Below the pieces are notes generated by a model, which was not told where the DNA came from, did no database searches, and worked only from the letters and a program-made list of their open reading frames with translations. This document shows, piece after piece, positions 41,051-55,200 of a stretch of 64,000 nucleotides of DNA; the first letter of the stretch is position 1; each line of letters begins with the position of its first letter. The DNA comes from Bathymodiolus brooksi (taxonomy: Eukaryota > Mollusca > Bivalvia > Mytilida > Modiolidae): contig OY804579.1 in NCBI GenBank assembly GCA_963680875.1, positions 32,659,804-32,723,803 of the forward strand. Reading direction: 5' to 3'. The position numbers and the translations under genes were made by a program.

Positions 41051-43600
41051 GTACATGGTGATATATTAATCTAAGGCTCATCAGAACTAATATAATCTCT
41101 GTACATGGTGATATATTAATGTAAGGGTCATCAGAACTAATATAATCTCTGTACATGGTGATATATTAATCTAAGGTTCATCAGAACTAATATAATCTCT
41201 GTACATGGTGATATATTAATCTAAGGCTCATCAGAACTAATATAATCTCTGTACATGGAGATATATTAATCTAAGGCTCATCAGAACTATTATAATCTCT
41301 GTACATGGAGATATATTAATCTAAGGCTCATCAGAACTAATGTAATCTCTGTACATGGTGATATATTAAACTAAGGGTCATCAGAACTAATATAATCTCT
41401 GTACATGGTGATATATTAATCTAAGGCTCATCAGAACTAATATAATCTTTGTACATGGTGATATATTAATCTAAGGCTCATCAGAACTAATATAATCTCT
41501 GTACATGGAGATATATTAATCTAAGGCTCATCAGAACTAATGTAATCTCTGTACATGGAGATATATTAATCTAAGGCTCATCAGAACTAATATAATCTCT
41601 GTACATGGAGATATATTAATCTAAGGTTCATCAGAATTAATATAATATCTGTACAGGGAGATATATTAATCTAAGGCTCATGAGAATTAATACAATCTCT
41701 GTACATGGAGATATATTAATCTAAGGGTCATCAGAACTAATATAATCTCTGTACATGGTGATATATTAATCTAAGGCTCATCAGAACTAATATAATCTCT
41801 GTACATGGTGATATATTAATCTATGGCTCATCAGAACTAATATAATCTCTGTACATGGAGATATATTAATCTAAGGCTCATCAGAACTAATGTAATCTCT
41901 GTACATGGAGATATATTAATCTAAGGCTCATCAGAACTAATATAATCTCTGTACATGGTGATATATTAATGTAAGGCTCATCAGAACTAATATAATCTCT
42001 GTACATGGAGATATATTAATCTAAAGCTCATCAAAACTAATATAATCTCTGTACATGGAGATATATTAATCTAAGGCTCATCAGAACTAATAAAACCTCT
42101 GTACATGGTGATATATTAATCTAAGGCTCATCAGAACTAATATAATCTCTGTACATGGTGATATATTAATGTAAGGCTCATCACAACTAATATAATCTCT
42201 GTACATGGTGATATATTAATGTAAGGCTCATCAGAACTAATATAATCTCTGTACATGGAGATATATTAATGTAAGGCTCATCAGAACTAATATAATCTCT
42301 GTACATGGTGATATATTAATGTAAGGGTCATCAGAACTAATATAATCTCTGTACATGGTGATATATTAATCTAAGGTTCATCAGAACTAATATAATCTCT
42401 GTACATGGTGATATATTAATCTAAGGCTCATCAGAACTAATATAATCTCTGTACATGGAGATATATTAATCTAAGGCTCATCAGAACTAATGTAATCTCT
42501 GTACATGGAGATATATTAATCTAAGGCTCATCAGAACTAATGTAATCTCTGTACATGGAGATATATTAATCTAAGGCTCATCAGAACTAATATAATCTCT
42601 GTACATGGAGATATATTAATCTAAAGCTCATCAAAACTAATATAATCTCTGTACATGGAGATATATTAATCTAAGGCTCATCAGAACTAATAAAACCTCT
42701 GTACATGGTGATATATTAATCTAAGGCTCATCAGAACTAATACAATATCTGTACATGGTGATATATTAATGTAAGGCTCATCACAACTAATATTATCTCT
42801 GTACATGGTCATATATTAATGTAAGGCTCATCAGAACTAATATAATCTCTATACATGAAGATATATTAATGTAAAGCTCATCAGAACTAATATAATCTCT
42901 GTACATGGAGATATATTAATGTAATGCACATCAGAACTAATATAATCTCTGTACATGGTGATATATTAATGTAAGGCTAATCAGAACTAATATAATCTCT
43001 GTACATGGAGATATATTAATCTAAGGCTCATCAGAACTAATACAATCTCTGTACATGGTGATATATTAATCTAAGGCTCATCAGAACTAATATAATCTCT
43101 GTACATGGTGATATATTAATCTAAGGCTCATCAGAACTAATATAATCTCTGTACATGGTGATATATTAATCTAAGGCTCATCAGAACTAATATAATCTCT
43201 GTACATGGTGATATATTAATCTAAGGCTCATCAGAACTAATATAATCTCTGTACATGGAGATATATTAATCTAAGGCTCATCAGAACTAATATAATCTCT
43301 GTACATGGAGATATATTAATCTAAGGCTCATCAGAACTAATATAATCTCTGTACATGGAGATATATTAATCTAAGGTTCATCAGAACTAATATAATCTCT
43401 GTACATGGAGATATATTAATCTAAGGCTCATCAGATCTAATATAATCTCTGTACATGGAGATATATTAATCTAAGGCTCATCAGAACTAATATAATCTCT
43501 GTACATGGTGATATATTAATCTAAGGGTCATCAGAACTAATATAATCTCTGTACATGGTGATATATTAATCTAAGGCTCATCAGAACTAATATAATCTCT
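41051..43600. repeat. Second-subfamily founder-like block
   Basis: This block is matched at 45051-47800. The offset is 4,050 bp at first (GTAAGGGTCA 41101/45151; TTAAACTAAGGG 41351/45401), 3,950 bp after two monomers are lost from the later copy, and 4,200 bp after a five-monomer gain there. It carries the earliest CTATGGCTCA (41801) of the second-subfamily runs and the first cassette A-prime. The five-monomer run at 42151-42400 is single here but double at 46101-46600, so this block keeps the older arrangement. Confidence 0.84.
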
Positions 43601-44500
43601 GTACATGGTGATATATTAATCTAAGGCTCATCAGAACTAATATAATCTCTGTACATGGAGATATATTAATCTAAGGCTCATCAGAACTAATATAATCTCT
43701 GTACATGGAGATATATTAATCTAAGGCTCATCAGAACTAATATAATCTCTGTACATGGAGATATATTAATCTAACATTCATCAGAACTAATATAATCTCT
43801 GTACAGGGAGATATATTAATCTAAGGCTCATGAGAATTAATGTAATCTCTGTACATGGAGATATATTAATCTAAGGCTCATCAGAACTAATATAATCTCT
43901 GTACATGGAGATATATTAATCTAAGGCTCATCAGAACTAATATAATCTCTGTACATGGTGATATATTAATCTAAGGCACATCAGAACTAATATAATCTCT
44001 GTACATGGTGATATATTAATCTAAGGCTCATCAGAACTAATATAATCTCTGTACATGGAGATATATTAATCTAAGGCTCATCAGAACTAATATAATCTCT
44101 GTACATGGAGATATATTAATCTAAGGCTCATCAGAACTAATATAATCTCTGTACATGGAGATATATTAATCTAAGGCTCATCAGAACTAATATAATCTCT
44201 GTGCATGGTGATATATTAATCTAAGGGTCATCAGAACTAATATAATCTCTGTACATGGTGATATATTAATCTAAGGCTCATCAGAACTAATGTAGTCTCT
44301 GTACATGGAGATATATTAATCTAAGGCTCATCAGAACTAATATAATCTCTGTACATGGAGATATATTAATCTAAGGTTCATCAGAACTAATATAATATCT
44401 GTACAGGGAGATATATTAATCTAAGGCTCATGAGAATTAATATAATCTCTGTACATGGAGATATATTAATCTAAGGCTCATCAGAACTAATATAATCTCT
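41801..44500. repeat. 2.7-kb block, copied at 51651-54350
   Basis: This block matches at an offset of 9,850 bp. The markers ATCAGATCTAA (43401, 53251), TACAATCTCT (43001, 52851), CTAACATTCA (43751, 53601) and GTGCATGG (44201, 54051) keep their spacing. Differences include ATACATGAAG (42851) against GTACATGAAG (52701), plain 43201 against GTACATTGTG (53051), and TGTAGTCTCT (44251) against TGTAATCTCT (54101). The match ends at 44501/54351. Confidence 0.85.
42601..42950. repeat. Cassette A-prime, second-subfamily version
   Basis: This seven-monomer run is a derived form of cassette A: CTAAAG with TCAAAACTAA, TAAAACCTCT, TACAATATCT, GTAAGG with TCACAACTAA and TATTATCTCT, GGTC, a CATGAAG monomer with GTAAAG, then GTAATGCACA. 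Unlike the first-half form, TATTATCTCT sits on the TCAC monomer rather than on the TCAAAA monomer. Further copies start at 46801, 50151, 52451, 55001, 57301, 59601 and 62151. It is followed by a monomer with GTAAGGCTAA in every copy I checked. In this first copy the CATGAAG monomer begins ATACATGAAG; the others begin GTACATGAAG. It marks the second subfamily, which dominates the array after about 41 kb. Confidence 0.88.
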
Positions 44501-45050
44501 GTACATGGTGATATATTAATCTAAGGGTCATCACAACTAATATAATCTCTGTACATGGTGATATATTAATCTAAGGCTCATCAGAACTAATATAATCTCT
44601 GTACATGGTGATATATTAATCTCAGGCTCATCAGAACTAATATAATCTCTGTACATGGAGATATATTAATCTAAGGCTCATCATAACTAATGTAATCTCT
44701 GTACATGGAGATATATTAATCTAAGGCTCATCAGAACTAATATAATCTCTGTACATGGTGATATATTAATGTAAGGCTCATCAGAACTAATATAATCTCT
44801 GTACATGGAGATATATTAATCTAAAGCTCATCAAAACTAATATAATCTCTGTACATGGAGATATATTAATCTAAGGCTCATCAGAACTAATAAAACCTCT
44901 GTACATGGTGATATATTAATCTAAGGCTCATCAGAACTAATATAATCTCTGTACATGGTGATATATTAATGTAAGGCTCATCACAACTAATATAATCTCT
45001 GTACATGGTCATATATTAATGTAAGGTTCATCAGAACTAACATAATCTCT
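43601..45050. repeat. Second-subfamily block carrying CTAACATTCA and GTGCATGG
   Basis: Markers are CTAACATTCA (43751), TGAGAATTAATG (43801), GGCACA (43951), GTGCATGG (44201), TGTAGTCTCT (44251) and CTCAGG (44601). The part up to 44500 recurs 9,850 bp downstream (53601, 54051) and again 7,150 bp beyond that (60751, 61201). From 44501 it diverges, with GGGTCA plus TCACAACTAA, TCATAACTAA (44651) and a further TAAAACCTCT monomer at 44851. Confidence 0.83.
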
Positions 45051-45550
45051 GTACATGGAGATGTATTAATGTAAGGCTCATCAGAACTAATATAATCTCT
45101 GTACATGATGATATATTAATCTAAGGCTCATCAGAACTAATATAATCTCTGTACATGGTGATATATTAATGTAAGGGTCATCAGAACTAATATAATCTCT
45201 GTACATGGTGATATATTAATCTAAGGTTCATCAGAACTAATATAATCTCTGTACATGGTGATATATTAATCTAAGGCTCATCAGAACTAATATAATCTCT
45301 GTACATGGAGATATATTAATCTAAGGCTCATCAGAACTAATATAATCTCTGTACATGGAGATATATTAATCTAAGGCTCATCAGAACTAATGTAATCTCT
45401 GTACATGGTGATATATTAAACTAAGGGTCATCAGAACTAATATAATCTCTGTACATGGTGATATATTAATCTAAGGCTCATCAGAACTAATATAATCTCT
45501 GTACATGGAGATATATTAATCTAAGGCTCATCAGAACTAATGTAATCTCT

Positions 45551-48500
45551 GTACATGGAGATATATTAATCTAAGGTTCATCAGAATTAATATAATATCT
45601 GTACAGGGAGATATATTAATCTAAGGCTCATGAGAATTAATACAATCTCTGTACATGGAGATATATTAATCTAAGGGTCATCAGAACTAATATAATCTCT
45701 GTACATGGTGATATATTAATCTAAGGCTCATCAGAACTAATATAATCTCTGTACATGGTGATATATTAATCTATGGCTCATCAGAACTAATATAATCTCT
45801 GTACATGGAGATATATTAATCTAAGGCTCATCAGAACTAATGTAATCTCTGTACATGGAGATATATTAATCTAAGGCTCATCAGAACTAATATAATCTCT
45901 GTACATGGTGATATATTAATGTAAGGCTCATCAGAACTAATATAATCTCTGTACATGGAGATATATTAATCTAAAGCTCATCAAAACTAATATAATCTCT
46001 GTACATGGAGATATATTAATCTAAGGCTCATCAGAACTAATAAAACCTCTGTACATGGTGATATATTAATCTAAGGCTCATCAGAACTAATATATTCTCT
46101 GTACATGGTGATATATTAATGTAAGGCTCATCACAACTAATATAATCTCTGTACATGGTGATATATTAATGTAAGGCTCATCAGAACTAATATAATCTCT
46201 GTACATGGAGATATATTAATGTAAGGCTCATCAGAACTAATATAATCTCTGTACATGGTGATATATTAATGTAAGGGTCATCAGAACTAATATAATCTCT
46301 GTACATGGTGATATATTAATCTAAGGTTCATCAGAACTAATATAATCTCTGTACATGGTGATATATTAATCTAAGGCTCATCACAACTAATATAATCTCT
46401 GTACATGGTGATATATTAATGTAAGGCTCATCAGAACTAATATAATCTCTGTACATGGAGATATATTAATGTAAGGCTCATCAGAACTAATATAATCTCT
46501 GTACATGGTGATATATTAATGTAAGGGTCATCAGAACTAATATAATCTCTGTACATGGTGATATATTAATCTAAGGTTCATCAGAACTAATATAATCTCT
46601 GTACATGGTGATATATTAATCTAAGGCTCATCAGAACTAATATAATCTCTGTACATGGAGATATATTAATCTAAGGCTCATCAGAACTAATGTAATCTCT
46701 GTACATGGAGATATATTAATCTAAGGCTCATCAGAACTAATGTAATCTCTGTACATGGAGATATATTAATCTAAGGCTCATCAGAACTAATATAATCTCT
46801 GTACATGGAGATATATTAATCTAAAGCTCATCAAAACTAATATAATCTCTGTACATGGAGATATATTAATCTAAGGCTCATCAGAACTAATAAAACCTCT
46901 GTACATGGTGATATATTAATCTAAGGCTCATCAGAACTAATACAATATCTGTACATGGTGATATATTAATGTAAGGCTCATCACAACTAATATTATCTCT
47001 GTACATGGTCATATATTAATGTAAGGCTCATCAGAACTAATATAATCTCTGTACATGAAGATATATTAATGTAAAGCTCATCAGAACTAATATAATCTCT
47101 GTACATGGAGATATATTAATGTAATGCACATCAGAACTAATATAATCTCTGTACATGGTGATATATTAATGTAAGGCTAATCAGAACTAATATAATCTCT
47201 GTACATGAAGATATATTAATCTAAGGCTCATCAGAACTAATATAATCTCTGTACATGGTGATATATTAATCTAAGGCTCATCAGAACTAATATAATCTCT
47301 GTACATGGTGATATATTAATCTAAGGCTCATCAGAACTAATATAATCTCTGTACATGGTGATATATTAATCTAAGGCTCATCAGAACTAATATAATCTCT
47401 GTACATGGTGATATATTAATCTAAGGCTCATCAGAACTAATATAATCTCTGTACATGGAGATATATTAATCTAAGGCTCATCAGAACTAATATAATCTCT
47501 GTACATGGAGATATATTAATCTAAGGCTCATCAGAACTAATATAATCTCTGTACATAGAGATATATTAATCTAAGGTTCATCAGAACTAATATAATCTCT
47601 GTACATGGAGATATATTAATCTAAGGCTCATCAGATCTAATATAATCTCTGTACATGGAGATATATTAATCTAAGGCTCATCAGAACTAATATAATCTCT
47701 GTATATGGTGATATATTAATCTAAGGGTCATCAGAACTAATATAATCTCTGTACATGGTGATATATTAATCTAAGGCTCATCAGAACTAATATATTCTCT
47801 GTACATGGTGATATATTAAACTAAGGGTCATCAGAACTAATATAATCTCTGTACATGGTGATATATTAATCTAAGGCTCATCAGAACTAATATAATCTTT
47901 GTACATGGTGATATATTAATCTAAGGCTCATCAGAACTAATATAATCTCTGTACATGGAGATATATTAATCTAAGGCTCATCAGAACTAATGTAATCTCT
48001 GTACATGGAGATATATTAATCTAAGGCTCATCAGAACTAATATAATCTCTGTACATGGAGATATATTAATCTAAGGTTCATCAGAATTAATATAATATCT
48101 GTACAGGGAGATATATTAATCTAAGGCTCATGAGAATTAATACAATCTCTGTACATGGAGATATATTAATCTAAGGGTCATCAGAACTAATATAATCTCT
48201 GTACATGGTGATATATTAATCTAAGGCTCATCAGAACTAATATAATCTCTGTACATGGTGATATATTAATCTATGGCTCATCAGAACTAATATAATCTCT
48301 GTACATGGAGATATATTAATCTAAGGCTCATCAGAACTAATATAATCTCTGTACATGGAGATATATTAATCTAAAGCTCATCAGAACTAATATAATCTCT
48401 GTACATGGTGATATATTAATCTATGGCTCATCAGAACTAATATAATCTCTGTACATGGTGATATATTAATGTAAGGCTCATCAGAACTAATATAATCTCT

Positions 48501-48900
48501 GTACATGGAGATATATTAATCTAAAGCTCATCAAAACTAATATAATCTCTGTACATGGAGATATATTAATCTAAGGCTCATCAGAACTAATAAAACCTCT
48601 GTACATGGTGATATATTAATCTAAGGCTCATCAGAACTAATATAATCTCTGTACATGGTGATATATTAATGTAAGGCTCATCACAACTAATATAATCTCT
48701 GTACATGGTGATATATTAATGTAAGGCTCATCAGAACTAATATAATCTCTGTACATGGAGATATATTAATGTAAGGCTCATCAGAACTAATATAATCTCT
48801 GTACATGGTGATATATTAATGTAAGGGTCATCAGAACTAATATAATCTCTGTACATGGTGATATATTAATCTAAGGTTCATCAGAACTAATATAATCTCT
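45551..48900. repeat. 3,350-bp tandem unit, copy 1 (67 monomers)
   Basis: This unit is repeated directly at 48901-52250. Paired markers are TATATTCTCT (46051, 49401; 47751, 51101), GTACATGAAG (47051, 50401; 47201, 50551), GTACATAGAG (47551, 50901), GTATATGGTG (47701, 51051) and the doubled CTATGG (48251 and 48401; 51601 and 51751). The only difference I found is in the first monomer, GGAG here and GGTG at 48901. Confidence 0.95.
46101..46600. repeat. 250-bp (five-monomer) tandem duplication
   Basis: The run TCACAACTAA, GTAAGG, GGAG with GTAAGG, GTAAGGGTCA, GGTTCA occurs at 46101-46350 and again at 46351-46600. The first monomer of the second copy (46351) is hybrid, with CTAAGG in place of GTAAGG but keeping TCACAACTAA. 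The related block at 42151-42400 has the run once, so doubling is the derived state. The double form was carried into 49451-49950, and its second half is recognisable at 54551 and 61701. Confidence 0.93.
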
Positions 48901-51900
48901 GTACATGGTGATATATTAATCTAAGGTTCATCAGAATTAATATAATATCTGTACAGGGAGATATATTAATCTAAGGCTCATGAGAATTAATACAATCTCT
49001 GTACATGGAGATATATTAATCTAAGGGTCATCAGAACTAATATAATCTCTGTACATGGTGATATATTAATCTAAGGCTCATCAGAACTAATATAATCTCT
49101 GTACATGGTGATATATTAATCTATGGCTCATCAGAACTAATATAATCTCTGTACATGGAGATATATTAATCTAAGGCTCATCAGAACTAATGTAATCTCT
49201 GTACATGGAGATATATTAATCTAAGGCTCATCAGAACTAATATAATCTCTGTACATGGTGATATATTAATGTAAGGCTCATCAGAACTAATATAATCTCT
49301 GTACATGGAGATATATTAATCTAAAGCTCATCAAAACTAATATAATCTCTGTACATGGAGATATATTAATCTAAGGCTCATCAGAACTAATAAAACCTCT
49401 GTACATGGTGATATATTAATCTAAGGCTCATCAGAACTAATATATTCTCTGTACATGGTGATATATTAATGTAAGGCTCATCACAACTAATATAATCTCT
49501 GTACATGGTGATATATTAATGTAAGGCTCATCAGAACTAATATAATCTCTGTACATGGAGATATATTAATGTAAGGCTCATCAGAACTAATATAATCTCT
49601 GTACATGGTGATATATTAATGTAAGGGTCATCAGAACTAATATAATCTCTGTACATGGTGATATATTAATCTAAGGTTCATCAGAACTAATATAATCTCT
49701 GTACATGGTGATATATTAATCTAAGGCTCATCACAACTAATATAATCTCTGTACATGGTGATATATTAATGTAAGGCTCATCAGAACTAATATAATCTCT
49801 GTACATGGAGATATATTAATGTAAGGCTCATCAGAACTAATATAATCTCTGTACATGGTGATATATTAATGTAAGGGTCATCAGAACTAATATAATCTCT
49901 GTACATGGTGATATATTAATCTAAGGTTCATCAGAACTAATATAATCTCTGTACATGGTGATATATTAATCTAAGGCTCATCAGAACTAATATAATCTCT
50001 GTACATGGAGATATATTAATCTAAGGCTCATCAGAACTAATGTAATCTCTGTACATGGAGATATATTAATCTAAGGCTCATCAGAACTAATGTAATCTCT
50101 GTACATGGAGATATATTAATCTAAGGCTCATCAGAACTAATATAATCTCTGTACATGGAGATATATTAATCTAAAGCTCATCAAAACTAATATAATCTCT
50201 GTACATGGAGATATATTAATCTAAGGCTCATCAGAACTAATAAAACCTCTGTACATGGTGATATATTAATCTAAGGCTCATCAGAACTAATACAATATCT
50301 GTACATGGTGATATATTAATGTAAGGCTCATCACAACTAATATTATCTCTGTACATGGTCATATATTAATGTAAGGCTCATCAGAACTAATATAATCTCT
50401 GTACATGAAGATATATTAATGTAAAGCTCATCAGAACTAATATAATCTCTGTACATGGAGATATATTAATGTAATGCACATCAGAACTAATATAATCTCT
50501 GTACATGGTGATATATTAATGTAAGGCTAATCAGAACTAATATAATCTCTGTACATGAAGATATATTAATCTAAGGCTCATCAGAACTAATATAATCTCT
50601 GTACATGGTGATATATTAATCTAAGGCTCATCAGAACTAATATAATCTCTGTACATGGTGATATATTAATCTAAGGCTCATCAGAACTAATATAATCTCT
50701 GTACATGGTGATATATTAATCTAAGGCTCATCAGAACTAATATAATCTCTGTACATGGTGATATATTAATCTAAGGCTCATCAGAACTAATATAATCTCT
50801 GTACATGGAGATATATTAATCTAAGGCTCATCAGAACTAATATAATCTCTGTACATGGAGATATATTAATCTAAGGCTCATCAGAACTAATATAATCTCT
50901 GTACATAGAGATATATTAATCTAAGGTTCATCAGAACTAATATAATCTCTGTACATGGAGATATATTAATCTAAGGCTCATCAGATCTAATATAATCTCT
51001 GTACATGGAGATATATTAATCTAAGGCTCATCAGAACTAATATAATCTCTGTATATGGTGATATATTAATCTAAGGGTCATCAGAACTAATATAATCTCT
51101 GTACATGGTGATATATTAATCTAAGGCTCATCAGAACTAATATATTCTCTGTACATGGTGATATATTAAACTAAGGGTCATCAGAACTAATATAATCTCT
51201 GTACATGGTGATATATTAATCTAAGGCTCATCAGAACTAATATAATCTTTGTACATGGTGATATATTAATCTAAGGCTCATCAGAACTAATATAATCTCT
51301 GTACATGGAGATATATTAATCTAAGGCTCATCAGAACTAATGTAATCTCTGTACATGGAGATATATTAATCTAAGGCTCATCAGAACTAATATAATCTCT
51401 GTACATGGAGATATATTAATCTAAGGTTCATCAGAATTAATATAATATCTGTACAGGGAGATATATTAATCTAAGGCTCATGAGAATTAATACAATCTCT
51501 GTACATGGAGATATATTAATCTAAGGGTCATCAGAACTAATATAATCTCTGTACATGGTGATATATTAATCTAAGGCTCATCAGAACTAATATAATCTCT
51601 GTACATGGTGATATATTAATCTATGGCTCATCAGAACTAATATAATCTCTGTACATGGAGATATATTAATCTAAGGCTCATCAGAACTAATATAATCTCT
51701 GTACATGGAGATATATTAATCTAAAGCTCATCAGAACTAATATAATCTCTGTACATGGTGATATATTAATCTATGGCTCATCAGAACTAATATAATCTCT
51801 GTACATGGTGATATATTAATGTAAGGCTCATCAGAACTAATATAATCTCTGTACATGGAGATATATTAATCTAAAGCTCATCAAAACTAATATAATCTCT

Positions 51901-52250
51901 GTACATGGAGATATATTAATCTAAGGCTCATCAGAACTAATAAAACCTCTGTACATGGTGATATATTAATCTAAGGCTCATCAGAACTAATATAATCTCT
52001 GTACATGGTGATATATTAATGTAAGGCTCATCACAACTAATATAATCTCTGTACATGGTGATATATTAATGTAAGGCTCATCAGAACTAATATAATCTCT
52101 GTACATGGAGATATATTAATGTAAGGCTCATCAGAACTAATATAATCTCTGTACATGGTGATATATTAATGTAAGGGTCATCAGAACTAATATAATCTCT
52201 GTACATGGTGATATATTAATCTAAGGTTCATCAGAACTAATATAATCTCT
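48901..52250. repeat. 3,350-bp tandem unit, copy 2
   Basis: This copy is almost identical to copy 1. Its first monomer is a hybrid: a GGTG front, as expected for the monomer after GGTTCA (compare 52251), with the GGTTCA, TCAGAATTAA and TATAATATCT rear of 45551. This locates the exchange between monomer positions 10 and 26. The unit's right part became the start of the 7,150-bp repeat. Confidence 0.95.
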
Positions 52251-55200
52251 GTACATGGTGATATATTAATCTAAGGCTCATCAGAACTAATATAATCTCT
52301 GTACATGGAGATATATTAATCTAAGGCTCATCAGAACTAATGTAATCTCTGTACATGGAGATATATTAATCTAAGGCTCATCAGAACTAATGTAATCTCT
52401 CTACATGGAGATATATTAATCTAAGGCTCATCAGAACTAATATAATCTCTGTACATGGAGATATATTAATCTAAAGCTCATCAAAACTAATATAATCTCT
52501 GTACATGGAGATATATTAATCTAAGGCTCATCAGAACTAATAAAACCTCTGTACATGGTGATATATTAATCTAAGGCTCATCAGAACTAATACAATATCT
52601 GTACATGGTGATATATTAATGTAAGGCTCATCACAACTAATATTATCTCTGTACATGGTCATATATTAATGTAAGGCTCATCAGAACTAATATAATCTCT
52701 GTACATGAAGATATATTAATGTAAAGCTCATCAGAACTAATATAATCTCTGTACATGGAGATATATTAATGTAATGCACATCAGAACTAATATAATCTCT
52801 GTACATGGTGATATATTAATGTAAGGCTAATCAGAACTAATATAATCTCTGTACATGGAGATATATTAATCTAAGGCTCATCAGAACTAATACAATCTCT
52901 GTACATGGTGATATATTAATCTAAGGCTCATCAGAACTAATATAATCTCTGTACATGGTGATATATTATTCTAAGGCTCATCAGAACTAATATAATCTCT
53001 GTACATGGTGATATATTAATCTAAGGCTCATCAGAACTAATATAATCTCTGTACATTGTGATATATTAATCTAAGGCTCATCAGAACTAATATAATCTCT
53101 GTACATGGAGATATATTAATCTAAGGCTCATCAGAACTAATATAATCTCTGTACATGGAGATATATTAATCTAAGGCTCATCAGAACTAATATAATCTCT
53201 GTACATGGAGATATATTAATCTAAGGTTCATCAGAACTAATATAATCTCTGTACATGGAGATATATTAATCTAAGGCTCATCAGATCTAATATAATCTCT
53301 GTACATGGAGATATATTAATGTAAGGCTCATCAGAACTAATATAATCTCTGTACATGGTGATATATTAATCTAAGGGTCATCAGAACTAATATAATCTCT
53401 GTACATGGTGATATATTAATCTAAGGCTCATCAGAACTAATATAATCTCTGTACATGGTGATATATTAATCTAAGGCTCATCAGAACTAATATAATCTCT
53501 GTACATGGAGATATATTAATCTAAGGCTCATCAGAACTAATATAATCTCTGTACATGGAGATATATTAATCTAAGGCTCATCAGAACTAATATAATCTCT
53601 GTACATGGAGATATATTAATCTAACATTCATCAGAACTAATATAATCTCTGTACAGGGAGATATATTAATCTAAGGCTCATGAGAATTAATGTAATCTCT
53701 GTACATGGAGATATATTAATCTAAGGCTCATCAGAACTAATATAATCTCTGTACATGGAGATATATTAATCTAAGGCTCATCAGAACTAATATAATCTCT
53801 GTACATGGTGATATATTAATCTAAGGCACATCAGAACTAATATAATCTCTGTACATGGTGATATATTAATCTAAGGGTCATCAGAACTAATATAATCTCT
53901 GTACATGGAGATATATTAATCTAAGGCTCATCAGAACTAATATAATCTCTGTACATGGAGATATATTAATCTAAGGCTCATCAGAACTAATATAATCTCT
54001 GTACATGGAGATATATTAATCTAAGGCTCATCAGAACTAATATAATCTCTGTGCATGGTGATATATTAATCTAAGGGTCATCAGAACTAATATAATCTCT
54101 GTACATGGTGATATATTAATCTAAGGCTCATCAGAACTAATGTAATCTCTGTACATGGAGATATATTAATCTAAGGCTCATCAGAACTAATATAATCTCT
54201 GTACATGGAGATATATTAATCTAAGGTTCATCAGAACTAATATAATATCTGTACAGGGAGATATATTAATCTAAGGCTCATGAGAATTAATATAATCTCT
54301 GTACATGGAGATATATTAATCTAAGGCTCATCAGAACTAATATAATCTCTGTACATGGTGATATATTAATGTAAGGCTCATCAGAACTAATATAATCTCT
54401 GTACATGGAGATATATTAATGTAAGGCTCATCAGAACTAATATAATCTCTGTACATGGTGATATATTAATGTAAGGGTCATCAGAACTAATATAATCTCT
54501 GTACATGGTGATATATTAATCTAAGGTTCATCAGAACTAATATAATCTCTGTACATGGTGATATATTAATCTAAGGCTCATCACAACTAATATAATCTCT
54601 GTACATGGTGATATATTAATGTAAGGCTCATCAGAACTAATATAATCTCTGTACATGGAGATATATTAATGTAAGGCTCATCAGAACTAATATAATCTCT
54701 GTACATGGTGATATATTAATGTAAGGGTCATCAGAACTAATATAATCTCTGTACATGGTGATATATTAATCTAAGGTTCATCAGAACTAATATAATCTCT
54801 GTACATGGTGATATATTAATCTAAGGCTCATCAGAACTAATATAATCTCTGTACATGGAGATATATTAATCTAAGGCTCATCAGAACTAATGTAATCTCT
54901 GTACATGGAGATATATTAATCTAAGGCTCATCAGAACTAATGTAATCTCTGTACATGGAGATATATTAATCTAAGGCTCATCAGAACTAATATAATCTCT
55001 GTACATGGAGATATATTAATCTAAAGCTCATCAAAACTAATATAATCTCTGTACATGGAGATATATTAATCTAAGGCTCATCAGAACTAATAAAACCTCT
55101 GTACATGGTGATATATTAATCTAAGGCTCATCAGAACTAATACAATATCTGTACATGGTGATATATTAATGTAAGGCTCATCACAACTAATATTATCTCT

